A stretch of DNA of 64,000 nt from Caulobacter sp. CCUG 60055 (GTDB lineage: Bacteria; Pseudomonadota; Alphaproteobacteria; Caulobacterales; Caulobacteraceae): positions 268,062 to 332,061 of the forward strand of contig NZ_PUIC01000002.1 of the NCBI RefSeq assembly GCF_022750545.1, written 5' to 3'. Below are positions 34,795 through 43,269 of the stretch, in pieces. The notes beneath the pieces were generated by a model, which had not been told where the DNA came from, ran no database searches, and worked only from the letters and a program-made list of their open reading frames with translations. A program made the translations under genes and the position numbers. Each line of letters opens with the position of its first letter. Positions within the stretch are counted from its first letter, which is position 1.

Positions 34795-36180
34795 TCAGGG
34801 CCGTTCCGACAAGATCGACCGGTAGGTGTTCGCGACCTTGTCGAGCAGCGCGTCGGTCTCCTGCCGGTCGCGCCAGACGCCGGCGGCCATGACGCCGTCG
34901 CGCGCCTCCAGCGCGCGGAGGTCGGTCAGGGGGTTGTCGCGCAGCAACAGCAGATCGGCGCGGCAGCCCACCGCGATGACGCCGAAGCAGGGTTCCTGGC
35001 GCGTCCTGGCCATCATCTCGCCGGGGGTGCGGGTGGCGGTGGAGAGCGCCGCGAAGTTGCTCAGCCCGGCGGCGTGCAGCGCATAAAGGTCGGCCCGCAG
35101 CGATGCGCCGGGATAGGAGCCAGGGATCGCCGGGGCGTCGGTGCCGGCGATCAGCGGCACGCCGGCGTCGCTCAATGCGCGTGCGAAGCGGCCGAGGAAG
35201 GCCGCACGATTGCTCAGGCTGCCGGTCCGCTTGTCATAGCCCGCGCCGCGCCAGGCGATGCGCATCTCGGGATCGAGCCAGGCCCAGTCGGGGCGGCGCA
35301 TATAGGCTTCCACGACGTCAGGCCGCCCGAACTGCTCGGCGATCGTCGCGTAGGTGAAGAGATCGGCGGTGATATAGGCGCCCGACCGCTTGGTGAAGGC
35401 GACCGCCGCCGGGATCGCGCTGTCGGGCGGCGCCGCGGCGCCCACCTTGGCGTCGGGCGGGAAGAAGGCGGTGTAGAGATATTCCTCGAGGTGGGCGACC
35501 ATCACTTGCCCCGCCGCCAGCTGGCGTTCGACGCCGACCCTGGTCACGCCGTGGCCGACAAGCGGGACGCCCTGGCGCGAGGCTTCCTGCGCGAGCACGG
35601 CGAAGACGTCGGGCGCGAGGTTGTTGTAGACCTTGATGAAGTCGTAGCGGTTCGACTTGGCGAGGGCGACGACCGCGACCGCCTCGGCCGGGCTCGCGAC
35701 GACGAGCTGGCCATATTCGGGCGTGCCGTCGATGCGCAGCGCCAGATAGACGTGCGGGCCGGGGCGCTTGCCGGAATTGACCGCCGGCGCGACCTGATCG
35801 ACGAACTCGGCTGAGGCGCCGCCCATGTTCAGCACGGTCGTCACGCCATTGGCGAGGAAGACGGCCAGGTCGCGGCTGTTCGAGGAATGGACGTGCATGT
35901 CGGCCAGTCCAGGAACGAGATAGCCGCCGCGTCCGTCGATCTCCCGGACGGCGTTCGGAGCTGGCAGGTGCGCGCCGATCGCCGCGATCTTGCCGTCGAC
36001 GACGAGCACCGACTGATCCGGGACGGTCCGCTCGCGATCCATCGGCACGACCGTCACATGCCGGAAGAGCGTGGCGGGCGGGGCGGGGGGCGTTTCGGCG
36101 GCGCGCACGCCGCCGCAGACCAGGCCGGCCGCCAGAAGGATGGCGGCCGCCGCAAAGAGTTTCGTCGTGTCGATGTTCAT
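34795..36180 (-). CDS. Secreted amidohydrolase (imidazolonepropionase-like)
   Basis: Amidohydrolase-superfamily enzyme of 461 residues with a signal peptide (about 1-27). Metal-binding residues visible: His96 and His98 (DMHVHSS), Lys183 (FIKVYNN, probably carboxylated), His210 (VGHG), His230 (VAHLEE) and Asp348 (AGTDAP). This binuclear pattern with carboxylated lysine matches the group that includes Xaa-Pro dipeptidases and Sgx-type prolidases, so hydrolysis of a dipeptide or N-acyl amino acid is plausible. Monocistronic and convergent with the PHP hydrolase. Confidence 0.85.
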   Translation of the reverse strand: MNIDTTKLFAAAAILLAAGLVCGGVRAAETPPAPPATLFRHVTVVPMDRERTVPDQSVLVVDGKIAAIGAHLPAPNAVREIDGRGGYLVPGLADMHVHSSNSRDLAVFLANGVTTVLNMGGASAEFVDQVAPAVNSGKRPGPHVYLALRIDGTPEYGQLVVASPAEAVAVVALAKSNRYDFIKVYNNLAPDVFAVLAQEASRQGVPLVGHGVTRVGVERQLAAGQVMVAHLEEYLYTAFFPPDAKVGAAAPPDSAIPAAVAFTKRSGAYITADLFTYATIAEQFGRPDVVEAYMRRPDWAWLDPEMRIAWRGAGYDKRTGSLSNRAAFLGRFARALSDAGVPLIAGTDAPAIPGSYPGASLRADLYALHAAGLSNFAALSTATRTPGEMMARTRQEPCFGVIAVGCRADLLLLRDNPLTDLRALEARDGVMAAGVWRDRQETDALLDKVANTYRSILSERP

Positions 36181-36340
36181 GGCTCAACGATCTTCGAGGA
36201 CAGGGCGACGACGCTCCGCCAGCCGAGGGTGATCGATTTCCGGCCGCCTCACAATCCACCGCAGCGGCGTCGTCGCCCCGCGCGTGGGGGGGCGCCGGTC
36301 ACAGGCGTCTTAGCGATCCCCGCCCCGCCTTCTTAGGGTT

Positions 36341-36904
36341 CTACGAGGCCGTTTGGACGTCTGCGCCGGCCGGCCGCTTGCGGGCGGCGGCGTTCAAATA
36401 CCAGAAGAGCGCCACCTCGTCGGCTACGTCGGGACCGAGCTCGCGATAAAGAAGGCGATCGTAACCGCCGAGGACAAAGCCATAGCGCATATAGAATCTG
36501 CAGGCTGCGACGTTGTTGGATTGGGTCTCCAGCCGGATCGCTCCCAGCCCTTGGTCAAGCGTCCAGTCGACAACCCTGTCCATCAATGCGGTCGCCAGTC
36601 CGCGCCGGCGAAACGATCGGGCCACCGCGATATCGTCGACCATGACGCAGCCGTTCCATCCCCGGCTGGCGGCGATGTATCCGGCGATGTCTCCGCCTTC
36701 GCTCGCCAAGAACAGAACGCTGTCCGGGCCGTCGCACCGTTCAAACAGCGCATCGTCCGTTTCATAGGCTTTGCGCCTTTGCGCGCGTGGCTCGATGCGC
36801 GATGGCGCGGCATCGAAGGGCCCTACGAGGACGCTATCGATCTCGAAGGAGAAATCGACTTCCTCAGCCGATCTTGGGAGCGCGTCTACACGAATGATTT
36901 GCAT
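36341..36904 (-). CDS. GNAT acetyltransferase, streptothricin acetyltransferase-like
   Basis: Protein of 187 residues taking ATG 36904 (MQIIRVDA) rather than the upstream start at 36961. The acetyl-CoA loop is SFRRRGLATALMD; the C-terminal pattern LETQSNNVAACRFY, FVLGGYDRLLY and ALFWYLN closely follows the streptothricin N-acetyltransferase (Sat/YyaR) family. It would acetylate the beta-lysine of streptothricin or a related amine. It lies next to decayed transposase sequence, which fits an acquired resistance-type gene, but GNAT substrate calls by motif alone are uncertain. Confidence 0.75.
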   Translation of the reverse strand: MQIIRVDALPRSAEEVDFSFEIDSVLVGPFDAAPSRIEPRAQRRKAYETDDALFERCDGPDSVLFLASEGGDIAGYIAASRGWNGCVMVDDIAVARSFRRRGLATALMDRVVDWTLDQGLGAIRLETQSNNVAACRFYMRYGFVLGGYDRLLYRELGPDVADEVALFWYLNAAARKRPAGADVQTAS

Positions 36905-37034
36905 GGCGTCCAAGATACCGGGGCCGCCTGGGAGGGACCAGAGGATCGCTCTTCCGACCAAATGACCGACCGGCCGAAGCCGGCTATCTCGCGCCGCGCT
37001 GAGGGACTGGTTTGGCTTGATGATACGCGCAGTC

Positions 37035-37352
37035 CGACCGATTTCATTCGAGCATCACCGCCTTCCGCCGGGCGTCATCCGCTACGCGGTCTGGCTCCAT
37101 TTCAGGTTCACGCTCAGCATCCGCGATGTTGATGGAGCTGCTGGCTCAGCGCGGGATCGAGGTCAGCCGCGAGGCGATCCGGTGCTAGGTAAACAAGTTC
37201 GGCCCGGTGATCGTAGTGAGCCTGTGTCGGCGGCGAGCGCCACCATCTACAACACCTTCGGTCTCCAGCCCCATTTGATCCGCCAATCGAGGCTCCGCCA
37301 ATTCCGGGCTGCGACTGATCAGGCGTGGATGGAAGCAACGATCGCCGCTTGA
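37035..37352 (+). pseudogene. IS6-family transposase remnant 1 (internally deleted)
   Basis: The frame reads FEHHRLPPGVIRYAVWLHF and FTLSIRDV, the conserved N-terminus of IS6-type transposases. A frameshift then breaks the MELLAQRGIEVSREAIRC-stop-VNKFGP segment. The frame resumes at the extreme C-terminus (TIYNTFGLQPHLIR, LRQFRAATDQAW). The catalytic DDE core is missing, so the copy is dead. Confidence 0.85.
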
Positions 37353-37363
37353 ACCGAGGACGC

Positions 37364-37409
37364 GGGGAAGGGCGCGCTGCGTCCGTCGCGAGTTAAGTTG
37401 TCGACACCC
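37364..37409 (+). repeat. Element end sequence following remnant 1
   Basis: GGGGAAGGGCGCGCTGCGT..TTAAGTTGTCGACACC recurs in diverged form at 38049-38094 and 56885-56935, each time just after a transposase C-terminus. It is therefore the right end of the same insertion element. Confidence 0.75.
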
Positions 37410-37515
37410 GCGTCGGCGCGACAATCCTGGACGATGGAAGACATTGCGGAGCGGATCAAAGCGCGGTGGCCGAAGCCGGACCGCGCGGGGCCCATAAGAA
37501 GCGAGGTACCAGCAA

Positions 37516-37689
37516 GTGTTCAATCTGATATTAGGTGGTCTCGTGATCGTTTGGATAGGTGCGACCGCGTCGGCCTATCGGGCGTGGGGAGCGAAAGGGC
37601 TTCTCGGGATCCCGATTGGAGTGATCATCCTGCTCGGGCTGTGGCTGGGTATGGCACGGCTGTTGAGTGGGCCGAGCGGCGGCCTCTGA
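37516..37689 (+). CDS. Possible 57-residue two-helix membrane protein
   Basis: GTG at 37516 opens a frame of 57 codons ending TGA at 37687-37689. The product is almost entirely hydrophobic: helix 1 about NLILGGLVIVWIGATASAY, a short basic link (RAWGAKG), helix 2 about LLGIPIGVIILLGLWLGMA, then RLLSGPSGGL. A GAGG about ten bases upstream could serve as ribosome site. It lies between two transposase remnants, where a real gene is not expected, so it may be cargo or chance. No family recognised. Confidence 0.45.
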   Translation: MFNLILGGLVIVWIGATASAYRAWGAKGLLGIPIGVIILLGLWLGMARLLSGPSGGL

Positions 37690-38038
37690 AATCCAAACTG
37701 AGAATTATCCCGCTGGACGTGTTCGACCGGAGATCATCACGACGGACAAGCTGGCCCTGTACCGGGCGGCGGCCAAGGCGTTGAACCTGCTGGAGCGTCA
37801 CCGGCCGGGCGGCATGCGCGAAAACAATCGGGCTGAAAACTCGCATCTGCCGATCCGACGACGGGAGCGGAAGATGCAGAAGTTCAAAAGCCAGGGCTCA
37901 GACCAGCGCTTCCTCGCCACTTACGCCGTCGTCCACAACACCTTCAACCTGCAGCCCCATCTGATCCGTCGATCGACGCTCCGCCAATTCCGGGCCGCGG
38001 CTCATCAGGCGTGGGCGGAGGCGACGTTCGCCGCCTGA
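37667..38038 (+). pseudogene. IS6-family transposase remnant 2 (C-terminal third)
   Basis: From about residue 20 the frame matches the C-terminal part of IS6-type transposases: IITTDKLALYRAAAKAL, GGMRENNRAENSHLPIRRRE, KMQKFKSQGS, VVHNTFNLQPHLIRRSTLRQF. The last catalytic Glu (in NRAEN) is kept, but the first two acidic residues and the helix-turn-helix are absent. The same orientation as remnant 1 and about 84% similar to it over the shared tail (judged by eye). Confidence 0.85.
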
Positions 38039-38048
38039 GGGTCATAAT

Positions 38049-38094
38049 GGGGGAGGGCGCTCTGCGTTCGCTGGGACTTAGGTTGTCAGCACCC
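38049..38094 (+). repeat. Element end sequence following remnant 2
   Basis: GGGGGAGGGCGCTCTGCGTTC..TTAGGTTGTCAGCACC, the diverged partner of 37364-37409 and 56885-56935. Confidence 0.75.
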
Positions 38095-38157
38095 ACACCA
38101 TCACGACGGCCCGGATCACCTCCAGCGAGCTGTCAAACCAACGGCCAGATCGACGGC

Positions 38158-38176
38158 GCAAGCCGTTTGGGCTGAC
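38158..38176 (+). repeat. 19-mer shared with 56770-56788
   Basis: GCAAGCCGTTTGGGCTGAC is identical at 56770-56788. Both copies sit beside transposase remnants and are preceded at 30-70 bases by the shared CTGTCAAACCA. They mark the outer border of the same repeat family. Confidence 0.7.
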
Positions 38177-38191
38177 GAAACCCGTCAGCCC
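38169..38191. terminator. Hairpin at the 3' end of the Lnt-like gene
   Basis: GGGCTGACG (38169-38177), loop AAACC, CGTCAGCCC (38183-38191): perfect 9-bp arms overlapping the stop codon of the Lnt-like gene and followed by TTT on the plus strand. It can stop transcription coming from either side. Confidence 0.55.
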
Positions 38192-39693
38192 TTTGCGGGG
38201 GCGCTGCTGGAAGGGCCGGCGGCCGGCGCGGCGGGGAGCCGGCGACGAACCGTCAGGCTCGCAAGCAGGGCCAGGGCGATCGCGCCGATGCACAGACGGC
38301 CGAACAGGTCCCCAATCTTCACATAGAGCGTCGGAATCGGCTTGCCGATATTCGCGGTGGCGACGAGCACCGTGCCTGGCGCCGGCCGGCTTTCCGCCTC
38401 GGCCAGGATGCGGCCGTAGGGATCGGCCACGGTGACCCTGCCGTGAGCCGCGGCGCGGATGATCGAGAAGCCGTTTTCGACGCCTCGCAGAACCGCTGGG
38501 CGGGAGTGGCTCCAGCCGTCCGTGTCGTAATCGCCGGCGGGGATCAGCAGAGCGTCCACTCCCAGCTGGCCATAACGACGTGCGAGCGGAGGGAAATCGA
38601 GATCCTTGCAGATCGCGACCCCGATGGACTTGTTGTCCATCTGAAATGTCGAATAGCCGTTCCAGGGCGTGACCAGCGAAGCTTCGAACCCCGGCACCAG
38701 ATGGTGTTTCGCGTAGCTGGCGACCTGTTGACCGTCCGGCCCGAAGACCCAGGCGCGGTTGCGGGTCAGCTTGCCCTCCTGCGTGGCGACGCCGGCGAGA
38801 ATGTAGGCGGCGTGGCGGCGCGCCGCATCGCTCAGGCGCGTAGCCAGCAGGCCCTGACGAGTGGAATCCGCCAGAGCGATGGCTTCCGTGAAGACGATCA
38901 CGCGCGCGCCCTGAGCCGATGCGCGGTCCGCGCCGGCGAAGTAGGCGTCCCAGATGGGATCCTCATGCGTAGCGTCCAGGGGCTTGCTGTCCGGCTGATC
39001 GATCGAGACCAAGCCAACCTTCACCGGGACGGTCTGCAAGGGGATGGAGAGCCGGATCAGGCCGCCGGCGACGATCGCGACGGCCAAAACGAACGCGGGC
39101 GCATAGGCCAGCTTGCCGCTCCGGCGCGGATCCAGGGCCAGGGCCGCGGCGGCCGCCGGAAGGCAGATCAAAAAGACGACGCCGGCCATTCCCGCGAAAG
39201 CCGCCACCTGGATCACCGGCAACGCGTCCATCTGGCTATAGGCGAGGCTGCCCAGCGTCCCGTGCGGCGAAGTCGCGCCGAGCACGGTGTCCATGGCCGC
39301 CCACGTCGTCGGATAGACGAAGGCCGCCAGCCATGCGGGGAGCCTCGCGGCCACGACGCGGGTGACCAGGATCACCACGGCCCAGGTGATCGCGGACAAG
39401 GCGCCGTAGATCGCCGCCGCCGCCGGTCCGCCCACGCTGGCGATGTAACTGAACAGCGAAGCGCCCAGGACGCCCCCCGCGACGGCGCCAAGAGCCGCCG
39501 CCTCCCAGATCGGCGCGCGCGCGGCGGCCACGAGCAGGAAAAGCGGCGCGATCCAGGCGAGCCACCATACGGGATGGAGACTATGCGAGACGGCGAGGAG
39601 CCCGCCCGAGATGACGGCTGCGGCCAGGCGCCAGCGACGGTGTTCCAAAATGGCGAGGCGGTCTCGCCCCGCATCGTCTGCCGTTCTGCTCAT
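38185..39693 (-). CDS. Apolipoprotein N-acyltransferase-like nitrilase-superfamily membrane protein
   Basis: Protein of 502 residues, starting at ATG 39693 with a GGAGGA ribosome site (the frame runs on to 39771). Five to six membrane helices (about 25-185) precede a carbon-nitrogen hydrolase domain (225-470) with Glu270 (FTEA), Lys329 (YAKHHLVPGFE) and Cys362 (AICKDLDF), the complete triad. Lnt N-acylates lipoproteins. This copy sits in a catabolic-looking regulon with an AT-rich operator upstream, so it may be a specialised paralogue acting on an amide rather than the housekeeping Lnt. A C-terminal helix is also present. Confidence 0.82.
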   Translation of the reverse strand: MSRTADDAGRDRLAILEHRRWRLAAAVISGGLLAVSHSLHPVWWLAWIAPLFLLVAAARAPIWEAAALGAVAGGVLGASLFSYIASVGGPAAAAIYGALSAITWAVVILVTRVVAARLPAWLAAFVYPTTWAAMDTVLGATSPHGTLGSLAYSQMDALPVIQVAAFAGMAGVVFLICLPAAAAALALDPRRSGKLAYAPAFVLAVAIVAGGLIRLSIPLQTVPVKVGLVSIDQPDSKPLDATHEDPIWDAYFAGADRASAQGARVIVFTEAIALADSTRQGLLATRLSDAARRHAAYILAGVATQEGKLTRNRAWVFGPDGQQVASYAKHHLVPGFEASLVTPWNGYSTFQMDNKSIGVAICKDLDFPPLARRYGQLGVDALLIPAGDYDTDGWSHSRPAVLRGVENGFSIIRAAAHGRVTVADPYGRILAEAESRPAPGTVLVATANIGKPIPTLYVKIGDLFGRLCIGAIALALLASLTVRRRLPAAPAAGPSSSAPAKG

Positions 39694-39777
39694 GTCGTGG
39701 TCCTCCCGATAGGCTGCTGAGCGCGCGAGGTCGGCGCGCCGTTCGCCGTCGTCATGACCTCGCACGGGCATTTATAC

Positions 39778-39795
39778 TATTTATCATTATAAATA
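39778..39795. promoter_or_regulatory. AT-rich operator A, upstream of the Lnt-like gene
   Basis: TATTTATCATTATAAATA is a near-perfect 18-bp palindrome (16 of 18 positions symmetric), 85 bases upstream of the Lnt-like start. It matches operators C and D of this cluster at most positions. The likely ligand is the FadR-type GntR regulator encoded at 39892-40773. Confidence 0.65.
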
Positions 39796-39891
39796 CCAGT
39801 CGCGACGGATCCGGTCGCGACCGGCGACGGCGACCCGTGCAAAGCGGCCTCGCCGCCCGTCTCAGCCGGCGCGGTTTTCTGGAGCTGGCGG

Positions 39892-40773
39892 CTAGGTCGG
39901 CCTGGGTTTGCGACGCGTCCCGCTGGGGGCGGGGGGCGCATCGTCGGCTTCGGTTGCGGTCTTCGCCTTCTGGCGGCCGGCGGGGGTCAGGGCGATCGTC
40001 GGCGGCCCGTCGGACTCCAGCACGAGCGAGCGCAGATATTCGCCGCGCAGACGCTTCACGTAGTCCTCTGCCTCGATGATGTGTTCAAGCATCAAGGCGC
40101 GCGCGCGCGTCGCGTCGCGTTCGCGCAGGGCCTCCAGAATCTTCCTGTGGGCGACGACATTGGCCCGCCCAAATGCGGCGTCGTGTTGAACGCCGCGGGC
40201 CAGGCGCACGGAGCGGACGAGCATTTCGTTCAGCGCCTGGCACATGAACCGCAAAACCTCGTTGGGATTGGCCTCCGCCAGAATGTCGTGGAAGTGCAGG
40301 TCTTCGGCCCGCTGGTCTAGCGCATGCGCCGGGCCCTGGGCGGCCGGCGCGCAGAAATCTATGCTCGCCTCCAGCAGCCGCAGGGTCTCCTCGGTGATAT
40401 GCGGCACGGCGCCCGCAACCAGTTCGGGTTCGAGCAGCCGCCGCAGTTCGTAGATCTGCGCCAGATCGACCTCGCGGAAGAAGAAGAAGTTTTGCAGGAG
40501 CTGGAACGTGCGGTCGAACGGCACCGCGGCGATCGTCGCGCCGCCGTCCGGGCCGGTGCGCATCGTCACCAGCCCTTGCACCTCGAGAGATTTCAACGCC
40601 TCGCGCACGGTGCCCTTGCTCAATCCGAAGATGTCGAGGAGCTCTGCCTCCTTCGGCAGCCGGTCGCCGGGTTTCACGTGTCCGGCGATGATCCATCGCT
40701 TGATCTGCTCGACCATCTGGTCGCCGACCTTGCGCGATCTGGAGGTCGTTTCACGCATACCCTTGAGTCCCAT
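39892..40773 (-). CDS. GntR-family (FadR subfamily) regulator
   Basis: Protein of 293 residues: winged helix at about 15-80 (MVEQIKRWIIAGHVKPGDRLPKEAELL-type helix, LSKGTVREALKSLEVQGLV), then an all-helical FCD ligand domain (LAQIYELRRLLEPELVAGA, DLHFHDILAEANPNEVL, VAHRKILEALRERDATRA) with Asp/His metal-ligand positions, and a basic tail. ATG 40773 is preferred; the longer frame begins with an unlikely TTG. FadR-type regulators are usually repressors released by a small acid or amide metabolite. Operator B lies about 30 bases upstream, suggesting autoregulation, and related sites precede the neighbouring operons. Confidence 0.88.
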   Translation of the reverse strand: MGLKGMRETTSRSRKVGDQMVEQIKRWIIAGHVKPGDRLPKEAELLDIFGLSKGTVREALKSLEVQGLVTMRTGPDGGATIAAVPFDRTFQLLQNFFFFREVDLAQIYELRRLLEPELVAGAVPHITEETLRLLEASIDFCAPAAQGPAHALDQRAEDLHFHDILAEANPNEVLRFMCQALNEMLVRSVRLARGVQHDAAFGRANVVAHRKILEALRERDATRARALMLEHIIEAEDYVKRLRGEYLRSLVLESDGPPTIALTPAGRQKAKTATEADDAPPAPSGTRRKPRPT

Positions 40774-40804
40774 CGTCCCCGGCAAATCGGCCGCTCACGG
40801 ATAC

Positions 40805-40818
40805 TATTATCATAAATA
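40805..40818. promoter_or_regulatory. AT-rich operator B, upstream of the GntR gene
   Basis: TATTATCATAAATA, containing TTATCATAA, the reverse complement of the TTATGATAA in operator C. It shares the flanks ACTAT and AAATACC with operator A but is about four bases shorter, so binding may be weaker. The position just before the regulator start fits autorepression. Confidence 0.55.
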
Positions 40819-40879
40819 CCGGCCACGCAGCCGCTGGGCGATCTGGGCGAGTGCGGTCGCGGGCCTGTCTCGACAATCA

Positions 40880-40897
40880 TATTTATTATGATAATTA
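40880..40897. promoter_or_regulatory. AT-rich operator C, upstream of the TonB receptor
   Basis: TATTTATTATGATAATTA, in an AT-rich island between the divergent GntR and receptor genes, 118 bases from the receptor start. It aligns with operators A and D over the TATTTATnATnATAA core. Confidence 0.65.
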
Positions 40898-41014
40898 TTC
40901 GATTTCAGCCGGGCGAGAGAACAGTCCGGTCGCCCGGATGGACGCGTGGATGGCGAAATCGTTTCGAGCCCCATGCGCGCCGTCCTGGGAGACGCGCGGC
41001 AGAGGGGGAAGCGA

Positions 41015-43222
41015 ATGAAACAGCGTCGAGGACGTCATGCTGGCGGTATCGGAAGCGTCTTGCTTTGCGCGATCGTCGCGCCTGGAATAGCGAGCGCGGC
41101 CGAAAAGGCGGGCGGGGGAGCTCCGCAGGGGACGATCGAGGAACTGGTGGTCACCGCCCAGAAGCGGGCCGAGAACGTGCAGGACGTGCCGGCTTCGATC
41201 AGCGTCTTGGGCGGCGCTCGGATCGCAGCGATCCACGCGATCCAGCTTACCGACTACGCGACTCTGGCGCCGGGCTTTCAGGTCGATTCGGGCGGCGCGC
41301 CTGGACGCACGCAGTTGACGTTGCGGGGCGTCTCAACCGGATCGGGCGGGAGCGCCGCCGTCGGCGTCTATGTCGATGACGCTCCCGTGGGGTCGAGCTC
41401 CCCGTTTGTTCAGGGCAACAGTTTCGCCCTCGATCTCATGCCGTACGACGTCGACAGGGTGGAAATCCTGCGCGGTCCGCAGGGAACCCTGTACGGCGCA
41501 AGCACGATGGGCGGCTTGTTGAAATACGTCCTGAAATCCCCGAGCCTGGACCAGTTTCAAGTGCAGATCGGCGGCGACGTCGCCGGCATCGAGGGCGCGG
41601 GCCGGATCGAAGCGGGGGCGCGGCTCGCCGCCAACATCCCTCTCGTCGAGGGCAAGTTGTCCGTCCGGTTCAGCCTCTACGACGAATCCACGCCGGGCTA
41701 CATCGACAACGCCCTTACGGGGCGGAAGGACGAGAACGGCCTTGATCAGAAAGGCGGGCGCGTTTCGCTGCTTTGGGCCCCGGCGGACGGCACGACGGTC
41801 AAGTTGTCCGCGATGCTTCAGGATCAGAACAGCAAGGGCGTCGCCGCGGAGGCGGTCGACGGTCAGACCCTGAAGCCGCTCTTCGGCGACTTGACGAACT
41901 CGCACATCGCCGCCCAGCCCTTCCGGCAAACCCTCGACTTCTACGACGCCACGATCTCGCACCAGATGGATTGGGCGACGTTGTCGTCGACGACCAGCTA
42001 TCTGGGGAAGAATTCGAAGTTCGTCGACGATCTCACCCAGATTTTTGGGCCGCTCATCCCCGTCTTCACCGCGGGCGCCGTTGCGGCGGGGCAGACCCCG
42101 GTGAGCACGAGGCTGTCGATCGAGAAGGTGACCCAGGAGATCCGCCTGACCTCTCCGAGCCATCGGACGTTCGAGTGGCTCGCCGGGCTTTTCTACACCG
42201 ACGAGGTCGGCCGCGACCTGGAAACCCTGCACGGTCTCGACCTGCAGGGTGCGGCCATTCCCGGACTGGAGCCTTTCGCGGTGTTCAACGAGTATTCCCG
42301 GTATCGGGAGTTCGCGGTGTTCGGCGACGCCACCTACAGGCTCAACGACGCTTGGGACGTCACGGGCGGCTTGAGATGGGCCCGCAACTGGCAGACCAAC
42401 CGGCAGGACAGCTTCGGCCCCCTGGTCACGCCGTCCAGCGGGGGCGCGCGCTCCTCGCAGCAGGTCGTCACCTACATGGCCAGCACCCGTTATCACTTTT
42501 CCAAGGACGCCATGGCGTATCTGCGGATCGCCAGCGGCTACCGTCCCGGCGGGCCGAACCTTCCGTTCCCCGGCGTTCCGCCCACGATCGGCGCGGACCG
42601 CCTCGTGAACTACGAGGCCGGCCTGAAATCGGAGTTCCTGGACCGCAAGCTGCTCGTGGACGCCGCCGTCTTCTACATCGACTGGAAGGACATCCAGATC
42701 AACGCCGTCACGGCTGGCGGCTTCAACTACATCACCAACGGCGGCAAGGCCAAAAGCCAGGGGTTCGAGTTGCAGTCCACGCTCGTGGCCGCGCCGGGCC
42801 TCACCCTCGGCGGAACTCTCGCCTTCACAGACGCCAAGCTCACCGACAACGCGCCCTCGATCGGCGGGCGCTCCGGGGATCGCCTGCCCCTGACCCCCGA
42901 GTGGAGCGGCTCCCTTACCGCCGACTACCGCCACGCGATCCGGGGCGACTGGACGGGCGCGATCGGCGCCGACTATCGGTACGCGGGCGCCCGCACGTCC
43001 CTGGTCGCGAGCAACCCCGACAGCGTGCGGCTGCCCTCCTACGGCGTGTTCGGCCTGACCGCCGAACTGACCAACGGGCGGTACACGGCCCGCCTGTTCC
43101 TGAAGAACCTGACCGACGAGCGGGCGTTGCTCAGCACCAACAGCGCTCGTGGCGCCGCGGCCCTGGCGGTCAGCATCCTTCAGCCACGGACGTTCGGCCT
43201 CAGCCTGGACGCCGCGTTCTAG
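41015..43222 (+). CDS. TonB-dependent receptor of the GntR-controlled cluster
   Basis: Receptor of 735 residues. ATG 41015 is used (AGAGGGGGAA ribosome site; signal peptide to about residue 30, ASAAE); the frame extends upstream to 40946. The TonB-box-like IEELVVTAQKRAENVQDVP, plug (VDRVEILRGPQGTLYGAST) and barrel with YLRIASGYRPGGPN and C-terminal Phe (SLDAAF) are typical of small-molecule receptors in sphingomonads and caulobacters. It has no STN domain. The S9 peptidase follows after 47 bases, so the transported ligand may be a peptide or amide degraded by the clustered hydrolases. Confidence 0.88.
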   Translation: MKQRRGRHAGGIGSVLLCAIVAPGIASAAEKAGGGAPQGTIEELVVTAQKRAENVQDVPASISVLGGARIAAIHAIQLTDYATLAPGFQVDSGGAPGRTQLTLRGVSTGSGGSAAVGVYVDDAPVGSSSPFVQGNSFALDLMPYDVDRVEILRGPQGTLYGASTMGGLLKYVLKSPSLDQFQVQIGGDVAGIEGAGRIEAGARLAANIPLVEGKLSVRFSLYDESTPGYIDNALTGRKDENGLDQKGGRVSLLWAPADGTTVKLSAMLQDQNSKGVAAEAVDGQTLKPLFGDLTNSHIAAQPFRQTLDFYDATISHQMDWATLSSTTSYLGKNSKFVDDLTQIFGPLIPVFTAGAVAAGQTPVSTRLSIEKVTQEIRLTSPSHRTFEWLAGLFYTDEVGRDLETLHGLDLQGAAIPGLEPFAVFNEYSRYREFAVFGDATYRLNDAWDVTGGLRWARNWQTNRQDSFGPLVTPSSGGARSSQQVVTYMASTRYHFSKDAMAYLRIASGYRPGGPNLPFPGVPPTIGADRLVNYEAGLKSEFLDRKLLVDAAVFYIDWKDIQINAVTAGGFNYITNGGKAKSQGFELQSTLVAAPGLTLGGTLAFTDAKLTDNAPSIGGRSGDRLPLTPEWSGSLTADYRHAIRGDWTGAIGADYRYAGARTSLVASNPDSVRLPSYGVFGLTAELTNGRYTARLFLKNLTDERALLSTNSARGAAALAVSILQPRTFGLSLDAAF

Positions 43223-43269
43223 TCCGGCGCGTCGACACAGCGCCCCATCGCCGCAAAGGATCAAAGAGG

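Noticed and set aside
37035..38038. An intact IS6-family insertion sequence
   Set aside because: Neither remnant keeps the DNA-binding and full DDE regions, frames are broken, and two partial copies lie in tandem. Both are called dead remnants.
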